Source of the DNA: Chloroflexota bacterium
GTDB taxonomy: Bacteria; Chloroflexota; UBA11872
Direction of reading: 5' to 3'
DNA: 64,000 nucleotides
Assembly (NCBI GenBank): GCA_026707285.1
Contig: JAPOXD010000019.1
Location: 117,786-181,785, forward strand
Under the pieces are notes generated by a model. That model worked only from the letters and a program-made list of their open reading frames with translations, was not told the DNA's origin and searched no databases. The first letter of the stretch is position 1, and every line of letters begins with the position of its first letter. The position numbers were made by a program, and so were the translations under genes. Positions 25,988 through 34,876 of this stretch are shown piece by piece.

Positions 25988-27250
25988 TCAGAGCACCGTC
26001 TTGGGTCGCTCCTTGGTCGGGTCGAAGAAGGGCACGCGCACCACTTCGGCGTCCACTAAGCCATCCTTCGGGAGCTGCACCTTGACGCGAGTGCCTCGCT
26101 TCCAATGGGTGAGCGGCATGACCGCAAGAGCGATGTTGGACCCGACGTTCGGGGACCAGAAGGCGCTGGTGACGTAGCCCACGTCGCGGCCGGCGTCAGC
26201 GTCCTTGACCAGGTAGAAGTCCTCGTTGTACCAGGTGATCGGCTCGCCGCCGACTTGCAAGCCCACGAGGCGCTGGGCCACGCCCTTCGCTTTGATCTTG
26301 GCTAGGGCGTCCTTGCCGATGAAGTTGTCCTTGGTCAGGTCCACCTGCCAGCCGAGCCGGACTTCATAGGGGTTGTTCTCAATATCCAGGTCCTGGCCAT
26401 AGGACAGGATGCCGGCCTCCAGGCGCCGAATGTGGCTCGGGGCAATGACGCGCAGGTTGAACTCCGCGCCCTGCTCCAGGATGTACGGCCAGACGTCGTC
26501 GGCATGGAGCATGGCGTCGTGCAGGTAGATCTCGAAGCCGATCTCGGCGGAGAAGCCGGTGCGAGAAATCGTCACCGCGCGCCCGTTCAGCGTCTCGTGA
26601 AGCAGGCCGTAGTAAGGAATTTGCCGCACGTGCGGGCCGAACATCTTTTCCAGCAGCGGCGCCGACTTGGGCCCCTGGATTTGCACCGGCGCTACGTCGA
26701 TCTCGTTGATTTCGACGTCGTAGCCGGCGTTGGCGTTGACGCCTTGCGCCCAGAGGAGCACGTCGGAATCGGAGATGCTGAACCAAAACTCGTCGTCGGC
26801 GACCCGCAGCAGCACCGGGTCGTTGATGACGCCGCCGTGCTGGTTGCACAGGATCACGTAGCGCGCCTGCATGGTCGGCAGCAGCGCGTGGACGTCGCGC
26901 GTGATCAGCAGATTGACGAAGTCGGCTGCGTCCGGGCCCTTGACCTGGATCTGACGCTCGACCGCTACGTCCCACATGCTGACGTGCTGGGTCAGGTAGC
27001 GATATTCCTCGAGCAGCCCTCCGTCCTCGGGTTTGATGTAGGCGCGCGGGTGGTAGAGGTGGTTGTAGGTTGTGTAGGCCCAGCATCCCGCGGCCTTCGA
27101 CAGGTGCCACCACGGGGACTTTCTGACGCGAGTCGAAATGAGGATTCGGGCGTCGCTGTTTCCGCTCTGCCGCAGATTGATCGGCACCCGACGCCGCTTG
27201 AGTCCGTCGATCACCAGCGTTTGCGTCACTTGGGGACCTCCAGTTGCCAT
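25988..27250 (-). CDS. GcvT-fold aminomethyltransferase, DmdA-like
   Basis: 420 residues with the folate-binding GCV_T domain. The pattern STRVRKSPWWH near residue 40, AYTTYNHLYHPRAY, VSMWDVAVERQIQVKGPDAA, QGPKSAPLLEKMFG and SYGQDLDIENNPYEVRLGW follows the DMSP demethylase/DmdA-like branch better than glycine-cleavage T protein. It transfers a methyl or one-carbon group to tetrahydrofolate; whether DMSP or another methylated compound is the substrate cannot be decided by eye. It is immediately downstream of the DMGDH-like fusion (52 bp) on the same strand, so both likely feed one-carbon units to folate. Confidence 0.82.
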   Translation of the reverse strand: MATGGPQVTQTLVIDGLKRRRVPINLRQSGNSDARILISTRVRKSPWWHLSKAAGCWAYTTYNHLYHPRAYIKPEDGGLLEEYRYLTQHVSMWDVAVERQIQVKGPDAADFVNLLITRDVHALLPTMQARYVILCNQHGGVINDPVLLRVADDEFWFSISDSDVLLWAQGVNANAGYDVEINEIDVAPVQIQGPKSAPLLEKMFGPHVRQIPYYGLLHETLNGRAVTISRTGFSAEIGFEIYLHDAMLHADDVWPYILEQGAEFNLRVIAPSHIRRLEAGILSYGQDLDIENNPYEVRLGWQVDLTKDNFIGKDALAKIKAKGVAQRLVGLQVGGEPITWYNEDFYLVKDADAGRDVGYVTSAFWSPNVGSNIALAVMPLTHWKRGTRVKVQLPKDGLVDAEVVRVPFFDPTKERPKTVL

Positions 27251-27302
27251 GGGCCAGGCGGCCGTATCGGCGTGCCGCCGATCGGGACGGGACCGGGGCC
27301 GC

Positions 27303-29771
27303 TCACGCCTTCATCCGCCTGCCGTCCGGATCGTAGAGTGGATCGTCCGCCACCGTCGCTTGCAGCCGCTCGTCGAAGTAGAGGATATCCAGCTTCGCTC
27401 CCGGCCTGGCATGGGCGATGGGGAGATAGCCATACAGGATGGCGCGGCCGATGGAGTGGCCGAAGTTCGCGCTGGTCACGTAGCCCAGCACGCGATCGCC
27501 GTCCAGGATGGGCTCCTTGCCCATGACCAGGCGGTCGGGGTCATCGAGCGTCAGGCAGCACAGCCTCCGCGTCAGGCCCTGCGCTCGGCGATCGCTGAGC
27601 GCCTGCCTGCCGATAAACTCGCCCTTCCGCATCCGCACCGCGAATCCCAGGCCCGCCTCGAATGGGTTGTACTCGGTGTGAATGTCGTTTCCCCACAGCC
27701 TATAGCCCTTCTCCAGCCGCAGCGAGTCGAACGCGCCGCCGCCCGCCGCGATCAGGCCCAGCGGCCGGCCCGCGTCCCAGAGCGCGTCCCACAGCGCGAG
27801 GCCCTGCCCGGTGGGTGCGTAGATCTCCCACCCAAGCTCACCCACGTATGAGATGCGCAGCGCCAGCGACGGAACCCCGCCCGCAGTTATCGGCTTGGCG
27901 GTCATGTAGGGAAACCCGTCGTCGCTCACGTCGTCGTCGCAGACGCGCTGGAGCACGTCTCTTGCCCTCGGGCCCCACAGCCCGACGCAGCATCGCTCAG
28001 GCGAAATGTCAGCCGCGCGTACCGAGCCGTCCTCCGGCAGATGCGACCGGATCCAGTCCAGGTCGTGCGGTCCCGTGGAACCGGCGGTGATCACCAGGAA
28101 TCGCTTCGAGCCAAGCCGCGTGACGGTGAGGTCGCACTTGATGCCGCCGCGGGGCGTGAGTATGGGGGTGTAGGTGATCGACCCGACGGGCTTGTCCATC
28201 CGATTCGTCGCGAGTCGCTGCAGCGCTCCAAGCGCGCCGGGGCCGGTCACGTCGAACTTCGCGAATGGGCTGAGGTCGAATAGGGCCGCGCGCTGACGGG
28301 TGGCCACATGCTCGGCCGCCACCGTGGGCGACCACTCACGCGCCTCCCAGCCGGAGCGCGATGCGCCGGTGACGGGGAGCGAGTCCAGCAGGTTCCGGTT
28401 GGCGTCGTACCACTGGGGGCGCTCCCACCCGGCGCTCTCGAAGAACACGGCGCCCAGGTCCCGTTGCCGCTCGACGAATGGCGTCAGGCGGATGTTGCGG
28501 GGACTGGCCAGCTGCTGGCGCGGGTGAATGATGTCGTAGACCTCGCGATACTGCTGCGCGGCGCGGTCCCGCACATAGGGACGACTCAGCGCGTGGGGGT
28601 GGAAGCGCCGGATGTCGCACTCGCGCAGGTCGATGGTCGGGTCGCCGTTGGCGATCCACTCGGCCACCGCCTTGCCGACACCGCCCGCATGGGTAATCCA
28701 GACGGCCTGGGCCGACCAGAATCCGGGCAGTTGGGGCGATTCGCCGAGCACGGGAAAGCCGTCGGTGGTGAACGAGAACATGCCGTTGAGCGTTCGCATC
28801 AAGCCCGCGCGCTCCAGGCTGGGAATCACCTCCCGCGCCGCGGCCATCCCGCGCTCGAAGTGCTCAGGCGCGAATGACCGCTCAGCCGGCGGGATGGGGC
28901 CGTCCCCGTGTTCACGTATGTCCTCCGCGTCAACCAGGAGTGGTTCGTGGAGATAGGACCCGATGCCCAGGGCCTCACCCACCTGGCGGAAATACAGCGC
29001 TTTGTCCTGGTGGCGCACGATCGGCAGCGAGATCTCATCGGTGCTGCCGGCCAAGTCGGGGAGTGGCGTGCTGACGGCGTAGAGGTGCTGCATGGGCGAC
29101 AGCGGAACGGGCACGCCGGCCAGATCGCCGAGCCGCGGCGCCCAGATGCCGACGGCAGAGACCACGAGGTCGGTGGCGACGTCGCCGTGGGTGGTCTGTA
29201 CTCCCGCAATGCGGCCGTTGGCGATCCTAAAGCCGGTCACCTCGACGTGGCCATGGAGGGACGCGCCGTGCCGCTCCGCCTCGCGCGCCATTGCCTCCGC
29301 CGGCCGGGTCGCCTGCGTCTGGATGTCCGACGGGACGTGCATGGCCCCGAGGATGCGCTCGGATAGCAGCGGAAAGAGACCTCGCGCCTCGGCGGGGCTG
29401 AGCAGGTGCGCCTCCACGCCCCAGCTCAACCCATATCCAACCTTGCGTTTCAGGTCGGCCAGCCGCTCGGGTGTCCAGGCCACTTCGAGGCTGCCGACGG
29501 TCTTGGCGCAGGGAACGCCGTCGAGCTCCATCCCCGTCCACAGGTCCCGGGTGTAGCGCGCGAAGCTCGTCATGGTCTTGGAGGCGTTGATCTGGAACAC
29601 GAGTCCCGGCGCGTGCGACGTGGAGCCGCCGGTCTCGAAAAGCGGACCCTGGTCGACGACCACGATGTCCCGCCAGCCAAGCTGCGTCAGGTGATAGGCC
29701 ACGCTGCAGCCGGCGATGCCGGCGCCGACGATGACCGCTCGGGCGTGTCTCGGCAGCGTGACGTCAGGCAT
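27303..29771 (-). CDS. FAD-dependent oxidoreductase fused to GcvT domain (dimethylglycine/sarcosine dehydrogenase-like)
   Basis: 822 residues, the full DMGDH architecture. The DAO domain is about 10-370 with the FAD motif VIVGAGIAGCSVAYHL and the segment GGSTSHAPGL, where the His corresponds to the covalent FAD attachment site of DMGDH. FAO_M follows to about 430, then GCV_T from about 440 (RAALFDLSPFAKFDVTGPGA, GLWGPRARDVLQ) and GCV_T_C at the end. It oxidatively demethylates an N-methylated amine and passes the one-carbon unit to folate. It is followed by the DmdA-like gene and preceded by PhyH on the same strand. Confidence 0.88.
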   Translation of the reverse strand: MPDVTLPRHARAVIVGAGIAGCSVAYHLTQLGWRDIVVVDQGPLFETGGSTSHAPGLVFQINASKTMTSFARYTRDLWTGMELDGVPCAKTVGSLEVAWTPERLADLKRKVGYGLSWGVEAHLLSPAEARGLFPLLSERILGAMHVPSDIQTQATRPAEAMAREAERHGASLHGHVEVTGFRIANGRIAGVQTTHGDVATDLVVSAVGIWAPRLGDLAGVPVPLSPMQHLYAVSTPLPDLAGSTDEISLPIVRHQDKALYFRQVGEALGIGSYLHEPLLVDAEDIREHGDGPIPPAERSFAPEHFERGMAAAREVIPSLERAGLMRTLNGMFSFTTDGFPVLGESPQLPGFWSAQAVWITHAGGVGKAVAEWIANGDPTIDLRECDIRRFHPHALSRPYVRDRAAQQYREVYDIIHPRQQLASPRNIRLTPFVERQRDLGAVFFESAGWERPQWYDANRNLLDSLPVTGASRSGWEAREWSPTVAAEHVATRQRAALFDLSPFAKFDVTGPGALGALQRLATNRMDKPVGSITYTPILTPRGGIKCDLTVTRLGSKRFLVITAGSTGPHDLDWIRSHLPEDGSVRAADISPERCCVGLWGPRARDVLQRVCDDDVSDDGFPYMTAKPITAGGVPSLALRISYVGELGWEIYAPTGQGLALWDALWDAGRPLGLIAAGGGAFDSLRLEKGYRLWGNDIHTEYNPFEAGLGFAVRMRKGEFIGRQALSDRRAQGLTRRLCCLTLDDPDRLVMGKEPILDGDRVLGYVTSANFGHSIGRAILYGYLPIAHARPGAKLDILYFDERLQATVADDPLYDPDGRRMKA

Positions 29772-29811
29772 GTCCGTCTACAGAGTCGAGCGCCGGTCGC
29801 GCAGACCTTCC

Positions 29812-30675
29812 CTAGTATTCATACCGCGCGGCAAGCTCCGGTTGGTGCTCGGTCAGCCACGCCCGCAGGGGAACGGTCTCGTCGGTGATCTCCATGCGAC
29901 CGCCAGGATTGGGGATTATGTCAAGGAGCTGTCGGCGGATCGGGTCCGTAATGTCCCGCGCCGCGTGCCCCGGCGGCAGCACGTTGTCCGTGTGTAGCCA
30001 GCGGTAGCCGTAGGCAAAAAACAAGACCTTCCGCGTGATGTCCGAGTAGTTCGGACTGCCGCTGTGCCACACGCGCGCATCGAAGACCAACGCATCACCG
30101 GCGCGCAGGAGCACCGGCTCCGCCCCTGCAACGAGGCCGCCGGCTCCCGGTTTGACTTCAATGCTCCGCCGCCGATGACTCCCCGGAACCACCCAGAAGT
30201 TGCCCATGTCCGGCTCGGAGACATCGGTGAGGAAGTAGCCGATCTTCAACGACAGCCGCGCCGGAATCTCGAGCTCGGGCATATCAAGCGTGCGGCGACC
30301 GTTGTCTTGGTGCCAGCCCCCGGGTCCTCGCGGCCCCTCGCGCGGCTCGGGCGGCGTGAGCATGAGGTGGGTGTTGAGCAGGAAAATGTTCCAGCCCAAG
30401 ATTCCCCACACCTTGGGGAACGTCGTCGGGTGGTCAATGAGGTCCACGAATGCCGGATCGAGCCCAACCGCGTTCAGGTGCTGCACGCGGTTGGTGACCC
30501 CGGCGTAGGTCGACGGGGCTACGAGCCGACCGTCACGCTGGAGACGGTCGATGACGTCGACCAGTTCAGCCGAGTGCTCGCGGCTCAGCGCGCCCTCGAC
30601 GCGCAGATACCCGTCGCGTTCGAAGGCCTCGTGTTCTTCCGCGGTCAGCGCGTGCGCCAGGCAGTCGGCGTCCAC
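29812..30675 (-). CDS. Phytanoyl-CoA dioxygenase (PhyH) family protein
   Basis: 287 residues. The Fe(II) ligands are in GGWHQDNGRR (HxD, about residues 121-123) and in DARVWHSGSPNYSD (distal His, about 207), and the 2-oxoglutarate Arg follows in ITRKVLFF. The N-terminus AFERDGYLRVEGALS is typical of the family. It lies 40 bp upstream of the DMGDH-like gene and may share its transcript, which would couple hydroxylation to N-demethylation of one substrate. That link is inferred. Confidence 0.88.
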   Translation of the reverse strand: MDADCLAHALTAEEHEAFERDGYLRVEGALSREHSAELVDVIDRLQRDGRLVAPSTYAGVTNRVQHLNAVGLDPAFVDLIDHPTTFPKVWGILGWNIFLLNTHLMLTPPEPREGPRGPGGWHQDNGRRTLDMPELEIPARLSLKIGYFLTDVSEPDMGNFWVVPGSHRRRSIEVKPGAGGLVAGAEPVLLRAGDALVFDARVWHSGSPNYSDITRKVLFFAYGYRWLHTDNVLPPGHAARDITDPIRRQLLDIIPNPGGRMEITDETVPLRAWLTEHQPELAARYEY

Positions 30676-30733
30676 TGATTGGTCTCCAAAGCGCGAGCCT
30701 GTGACGCGAACCTAGCACGAGGATCGGGCGCCC

Positions 30734-31297
30734 TTAGGCCGAGTCTCCCTGAATCCGTTCCCACTCCTCGCGCAGGACGCCGTAGTACACAAAGTCCACG
30801 TGTCCGTCTCGCGCCTTGTGACGGCCCCGCAGCAAACCCTCCCGCGTCATGCCGAGCTTCTCCATAACGCGCCACGACTGATGGTTCCTCACATTCGACT
30901 CGGCGAAGACCTTGTGCAGGCCATATTCATGGAACCCCCAGTCGATGACGGCCCGCCCGGCCTCCGGCACGATGCCGCGGCCCCACATCTTGCGGGCCAA
31001 TGCGTAGCCCATCTCTGCGGTCTCGTGCCGCACGTTGATATGCAGGCCGATGCTGCCGACGACGCGTCGCTCCCAGACGATGGCGAACATGGCCTCGTTC
31101 GACCAATCATCAAGGATCCGCCGCGCGATGTATTCCTCCGCATTGTCGCGCGTGTATGGCTGGGGCAGATCGAGAAAGCGCGCAAGCTCGGGATCCGAGG
31201 CGTAGGCCAGCACGTCGTCGACGTCACCGACTTCGAACGGCCGCAGGAGCAGTCGCTCGGTGGTCAACTCGACGCGCTCGATTGGGTCGTTCTTCAT
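30734..31297 (-). CDS. GNAT acetyltransferase, RimJ/RimL type
   Basis: About 187 residues from ATG 31297 (open to an earlier start at 31369). N-terminal TERLLLRPFEVGDVDDVLAY, the acetyl-CoA loop ARKMWGRGIVPEAGRAVIDW and the C-terminal SNVRNHQSWRVMEKLGMTRE are diagnostic of Acetyltransf_3. These enzymes acetylate protein N-termini or small amines. It is divergent from the permease gene, and the two starts overlap or nearly so. Confidence 0.88.
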   Translation of the reverse strand: MKNDPIERVELTTERLLLRPFEVGDVDDVLAYASDPELARFLDLPQPYTRDNAEEYIARRILDDWSNEAMFAIVWERRVVGSIGLHINVRHETAEMGYALARKMWGRGIVPEAGRAVIDWGFHEYGLHKVFAESNVRNHQSWRVMEKLGMTREGLLRGRHKARDGHVDFVYYGVLREEWERIQGDSA

Positions 31298-33126
31298 TGC
31301 TTCGTCGCCGGCGTTCGGCGCAACGGATTGGTGCTGGGCCGTACTATCGATGGGCTCATCATCCCGCACCCATAGCGAGCCCGAAGATAGCCCGCGTCAA
31401 CGAGTACATCCGCTACGAGCCGAACGATCCGTGTCCGCCCCTCCTGGCGACGAGCGTCGCCCTTCAGGGAGTCGTGCTCACCCTCGCGAACACGGTGCTG
31501 TTTGTGACCATCACCGCCCGGGCCGCCGGTCAGGGCGACGCCTATCTGTCGTGGGCCGTATTCGCCGCGCTGATCATCGCGGGAGCGACGACTGCGCTGC
31601 AGGCAGCTCGCGTCGGGCGGCTCGGCGCCGGGCACGTGCTGATGAGTGGCGCCGGACCCCACTTCGTCGCCCTGGCGATCTTGGTCCTGGCGCTGCCGGA
31701 TGCCGGACTCGCCACGCTCGCCAGCCTCATCGTGGTCGCGTCGCTGGTGCAGTTTGCGCTGGCGGCCTGGCTGCCGCTGCTGCGGCGCATCATCACGCCG
31801 GTCGTCGCCGGCACGGCGCTGATGCTGATCGCAGTCATGGTTATGTCAATCGCAATCGGGAGGATTGGCGAGCCGACTGAAGGCGTGCCACCGGCCGCGG
31901 GTCCCGTCGTGGCCATGACGACCCTGGCGGTCGCCGTGATGCTGGCCATGCGAGCCTCCGGGGTTTGGCGGCTGTGGGCGCCGCTCATCGGCATCGTTTC
32001 GGGCTGCGCGGTTGCTGCCGCGTTCGGCCTCTATAACCCTCAGCCGGTTCTCGACGCGCCGTGGTTCGACCTGCCGGACTTCACGGCCTGGCCGGGCCTG
32101 GACCTGACACCGGGCGTGGAGTTCTGGACCTTCCTGCCGGCGTTCCTGATCGTGAGCCTGGTGTCCGCCGTGAAGGCCAGCGGCGATGGCGTGGTCATTC
32201 AGCAGGTGTCGCGGCGCAATCCCCCGGCCACCGACTTTCGCCTGGTCCAAGGCGTGCTCAACGCCAACGGGCTCGGCGCGTTGCTGTCGGGACTTGCCGG
32301 CACGCTGCCCACGATCATCTATTCGCCGTCTACCATCTCGCTCATCACGTTCACCGGGGTCGCGGCGCGCCGCGTCGGGCTCGCCATGGGAGGCGTCCTG
32401 ATTGCGCTGGCGTTCCTGCCCAAGGTCGCGGCCGTGCTGCTCACGATTCCCAGCCCCGTCATGGGGGCCTTTCTGCTGATGATCATGGGGCTGCTCTTCG
32501 TGGAAGGCATGCGGACGGTCGTCCAGGACGGGCTCGATCATCGAAAGGCGCTGGTGGTCGGGGTGTCCCTCGCGATCGGCGTCGGCCTGGAGAGCCGAAA
32601 CGTATTGGCGGACCTGCTGGGCGAGACCTGGGTGGCGTCCCTTAGCAACGGGATGACGGTCGGCGTCGTCGCCGCCGTGCTGATGACCCTGTTTCTCGAA
32701 GCGTCCAGCCGGCGGCACAGCCGGCTGGAGGTCCCGCTGAGCACCGCCTCGCTGCCGACGATTGACGAATTCCTGCTCGACCTCGCGTCGAAGATGGGCT
32801 GGAACGCCGCGTCGACGGAGCGGCTGCGCGCTGCGGGGGAGGAGACGCTGTCGAGTCTGCTGCAGGCTGATTCCGACTTCCGGGCCGATCGGGTGCCGCG
32901 ATTGATTGTCGTGGCTCGCCCCGGGGATGCGGTCGAGCTGGAGTTCCTGGCGGTCTTCGACGAGGAAAACCTCCAGGACCGGCTGGCCTACCTGAGCGAT
33001 CAGCCCCAGGTTCCGGAGGCGGCCGAGATATCATTCCGCCTTTTGCGGCACTATGCATCCTCGGTGCACCACCGGAAGTATCACGGCATCGACGTCGTGA
33101 CGGTGCACGTCGATGGCTCGCGTTAG
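31297..33126 (+). CDS. NCS2 family (xanthine/uracil) permease with an extra C-terminal domain
   Basis: Homology starts at NEYIRYEPNDPCPPLL (codon at 31399) and runs through about twelve to fourteen membrane segments to about 32700, with the NCS2 signature region VSAVKASGDGVVIQQVSRR and GLAGTLPTIIYSPST. About 140 residues follow in the cytoplasm (PTIDEFLLDLASKMGWNAAS, LRAAGEETLSSLL), perhaps a HATPase-like fold. No in-frame ATG or GTG lies close before the homology; TTG 31297 is the nearest conventional start and is poorly supported. It imports a purine or pyrimidine with a cation. The start coordinate is uncertain, the family is not. Confidence 0.8.
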   Translation: MLRRRRSAQRIGAGPYYRWAHHPAPIASPKIARVNEYIRYEPNDPCPPLLATSVALQGVVLTLANTVLFVTITARAAGQGDAYLSWAVFAALIIAGATTALQAARVGRLGAGHVLMSGAGPHFVALAILVLALPDAGLATLASLIVVASLVQFALAAWLPLLRRIITPVVAGTALMLIAVMVMSIAIGRIGEPTEGVPPAAGPVVAMTTLAVAVMLAMRASGVWRLWAPLIGIVSGCAVAAAFGLYNPQPVLDAPWFDLPDFTAWPGLDLTPGVEFWTFLPAFLIVSLVSAVKASGDGVVIQQVSRRNPPATDFRLVQGVLNANGLGALLSGLAGTLPTIIYSPSTISLITFTGVAARRVGLAMGGVLIALAFLPKVAAVLLTIPSPVMGAFLLMIMGLLFVEGMRTVVQDGLDHRKALVVGVSLAIGVGLESRNVLADLLGETWVASLSNGMTVGVVAAVLMTLFLEASSRRHSRLEVPLSTASLPTIDEFLLDLASKMGWNAASTERLRAAGEETLSSLLQADSDFRADRVPRLIVVARPGDAVELEFLAVFDEENLQDRLAYLSDQPQVPEAAEISFRLLRHYASSVHHRKYHGIDVVTVHVDGSR

Positions 33127-33194
33127 CAGGCTGCTGTGGTTGGGTTGAAGCTGGTGGAAACGTCCCCCACCGGCAGACGAAAGGACAGGCCCTG

Positions 33195-33482
33195 ATGGCC
33201 GGATACGTGATCGTGAATGACGAGATTTCGGACGAGGCTGGATTTGCCGAGTTTCGCCAGAAGGTCGGAGCGACGGTGGCGGCTCACGGCGGCAGGTATC
33301 TCGTGCGCGGCGGCGCCACGGAGGTCATCGACGGCGACTGGGCGCCCGACCGCCTCGTCGTCATCGAGTTTGACAGCGTCGACCAGGCCAAGGCGTGGCT
33401 GAGCTCTGCCGAATTCCTGGCGATCAAGGACCTGCGCGTCAGCTCCGCCAGCGCCAGCGTGGTCGTCGCCGAGGGCGTCTGA
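33195..33482 (+). CDS. DUF1330 family protein
   Basis: 95 residues with the ferredoxin-like alpha/beta fold of DUF1330: GYVIVNDEISDEAGFAEF, GGRYLVRGGATEVIDGDW, RLVVIEFDSVDQAKAWLSS. AAAGGAC lies upstream of the ATG. The family forms small dimers and its function is unknown. It follows the permease by 68 bp on the same strand. Confidence 0.85.
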   Translation: MAGYVIVNDEISDEAGFAEFRQKVGATVAAHGGRYLVRGGATEVIDGDWAPDRLVVIEFDSVDQAKAWLSSAEFLAIKDLRVSSASASVVVAEGV

Positions 33483-33522
33483 CGTAGCCGCGATTGTCTG
33501 AGCCCTCTCGGGCTGGCAATCC

Positions 33523-34500
33523 TCAGTCGATCGACAGCCCGGCGAACTTGGCCGCGTTGACGCCGAGGACGAGGCGCTTTTCCTCATCCGAGAGGAAGTC
33601 GGCGTGCGTGGTGACCATGGTGAGGTTCTGCTTGTAGGTGCAGCGGCCCTCGGTCCACGGCCAGTCGGTGCCCCACATGACGCGCTCCACGCCCGCGCCC
33701 CTCACCAGACCCTCCAGCAGCGCAAGGCCATTGGCGTAGGGATATTCCCACTCCGGGCCTTCTAGACCACCGTTCTTCCAGGCGATCTCGTCGCCGAAGA
33801 AGATCGTGATGGCGGCGATGTCGGTGTAGAGGTGCTCGTGGCGGTTCAGCAGCCGCACGAAGGGATCCAACGACGGAAACGGCGGTCGGCAGTTGGCCAG
33901 CCACTGGTCGCCCCAGGTGAAGCAGCCCCAATGCGTGAGCAGGAATTTGACCGTCGGGAAGTCGCGCGCCACTGGATCGAATAGGCCGAGGAACTCTTCG
34001 TAGTCCGAGACGCAGGCGCGCAGGCGCGGATCGTTCCACCGCTCCCAGGCCATGATGATCGGCACGTCGCGCTCGGCGCACAGCTCGTAGACCTTGCACA
34101 GGCCGGGATCGGACGGCCAGTGACCGGTATAGGCGGGGAAGATCTTGAGCCCCACGGCACCAGCGTCGAGGTCCTCCCGGATCCGGTCGAGGTATCCCGG
34201 CCGGTCGGGGTTGATGTGGTCGGTGAACCAGATGAAGCGGTCGTGGTCGGCGGCGGCCAAGGCGTCGAGGAAATACTGCTTGGTGATCCGGTTGATGGAC
34301 GGATCGTTCCAGGTGTCGCCAAGATCCGGCCAGATGTCCTCCGCCGTGTAGCTGATGAGGAAGCACTTGTCGACGCCGGCGTAGTCCATCTCGTCCAGCA
34401 GCAAGTCGCCCGACATCTCGTGCCAGGTGTAGTGCATGCGGATGCTGCGCTCCACGCCGTGCGCCTTTTCGAAGATGTGGACCTGGGTGTCGATGATCAT
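33523..34500 (-). CDS. Amidohydrolase family protein (Amidohydro_2 type)
   Basis: 325 residues, TIM-barrel amidohydrolase. It starts with MIIDTQVHIFEKAHG, where the usual DxHxH becomes DTQVH and loses the first metal His; later landmarks are GLKIFPAYTGHW (Lys region), FLLTHWGCFTWGDQW (His) and VMWGTDWPW (the final metal Asp). It resembles carboxymuconate-type decarboxylases and lactonases. The reaction is not predictable. Repeats fill the gap upstream. Confidence 0.85.
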   Translation of the reverse strand: MIIDTQVHIFEKAHGVERSIRMHYTWHEMSGDLLLDEMDYAGVDKCFLISYTAEDIWPDLGDTWNDPSINRITKQYFLDALAAADHDRFIWFTDHINPDRPGYLDRIREDLDAGAVGLKIFPAYTGHWPSDPGLCKVYELCAERDVPIIMAWERWNDPRLRACVSDYEEFLGLFDPVARDFPTVKFLLTHWGCFTWGDQWLANCRPPFPSLDPFVRLLNRHEHLYTDIAAITIFFGDEIAWKNGGLEGPEWEYPYANGLALLEGLVRGAGVERVMWGTDWPWTEGRCTYKQNLTMVTTHADFLSDEEKRLVLGVNAAKFAGLSID

Positions 34501-34611
34501 GCGTGCCTCGTTTCCCGGACCTGCGCGCGGCGGCGGCGCTCCTGGCGGCTATGTCCGCAGGGTACTCAGGTCGGACGGGATTGGCCCCATGGTGGAGACG
34601 TTTTGCATGGG

Positions 34612-34643
34612 GAGGTAGGGGCGGTTCGCGAACCGCCCCTCCG
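34612..34643. repeat. GTAGGGGCGGTTCGCGAACC palindromic repeat
   Basis: GGAGGTAGGGGCGGTTCGCG followed by AACCGCCCCTCC: the arms are complementary over most of the element. It has the same core as 22694-22718. The 376-bp gap 34501-34876 contains this and two further repeats and no gene. Confidence 0.65.
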
Positions 34644-34676
34644 CCACGCATGCACGCTGCCCCCAAGGTTCGACCG

Positions 34677-34708
34677 GACTGGATTCCGGCTTCCGCCGGA
34701 ATGACGGA
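34677..34708. repeat. GGATTCCGGC hairpin repeat, copy 5
   Basis: GACTGGATTCCGGCTTCCGC followed by CGGAATGACGG, with CCGGC-type arms as at 16681. The preceding GGTTCGACCGGACT is also found before copy 2 (16671-16684), so the repeated unit is longer than the hairpin. Confidence 0.65.
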
Positions 34709-34723
34709 TTTGCAAGGTCACCA

Positions 34724-34752
34724 TTGTCATTTCGAGCGGAGCGAGAAATCTA
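34724..34752. repeat. TGTCATTTCGAGCGGAGCGA repeat
   Basis: TTGTCATTTCGAGCGGAGCG followed by AGAAATCT, related to the element at 4821. Such motifs occur in many bacteria as short mobile repeats. Confidence 0.5.
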
Positions 34753-34876
34753 AGAAGCAGGTAATTGGGCACGGCGCCCATCGCCTCCTCACAGCCCTCC
34801 GGAGCGCGGCGCTACCCTGACCCGAAGACAGGCGCCACGTCGGCGCCTGAGGAACTCGCCTACCGATATCTTCTCC

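Noticed and set aside
25988..27250. Naming the gene dmdA
   Set aside because: It follows the DmdA-like pattern, but GcvT-fold paralogues with other substrates share it; without a tree or substrate residues the symbol would overstate the evidence.
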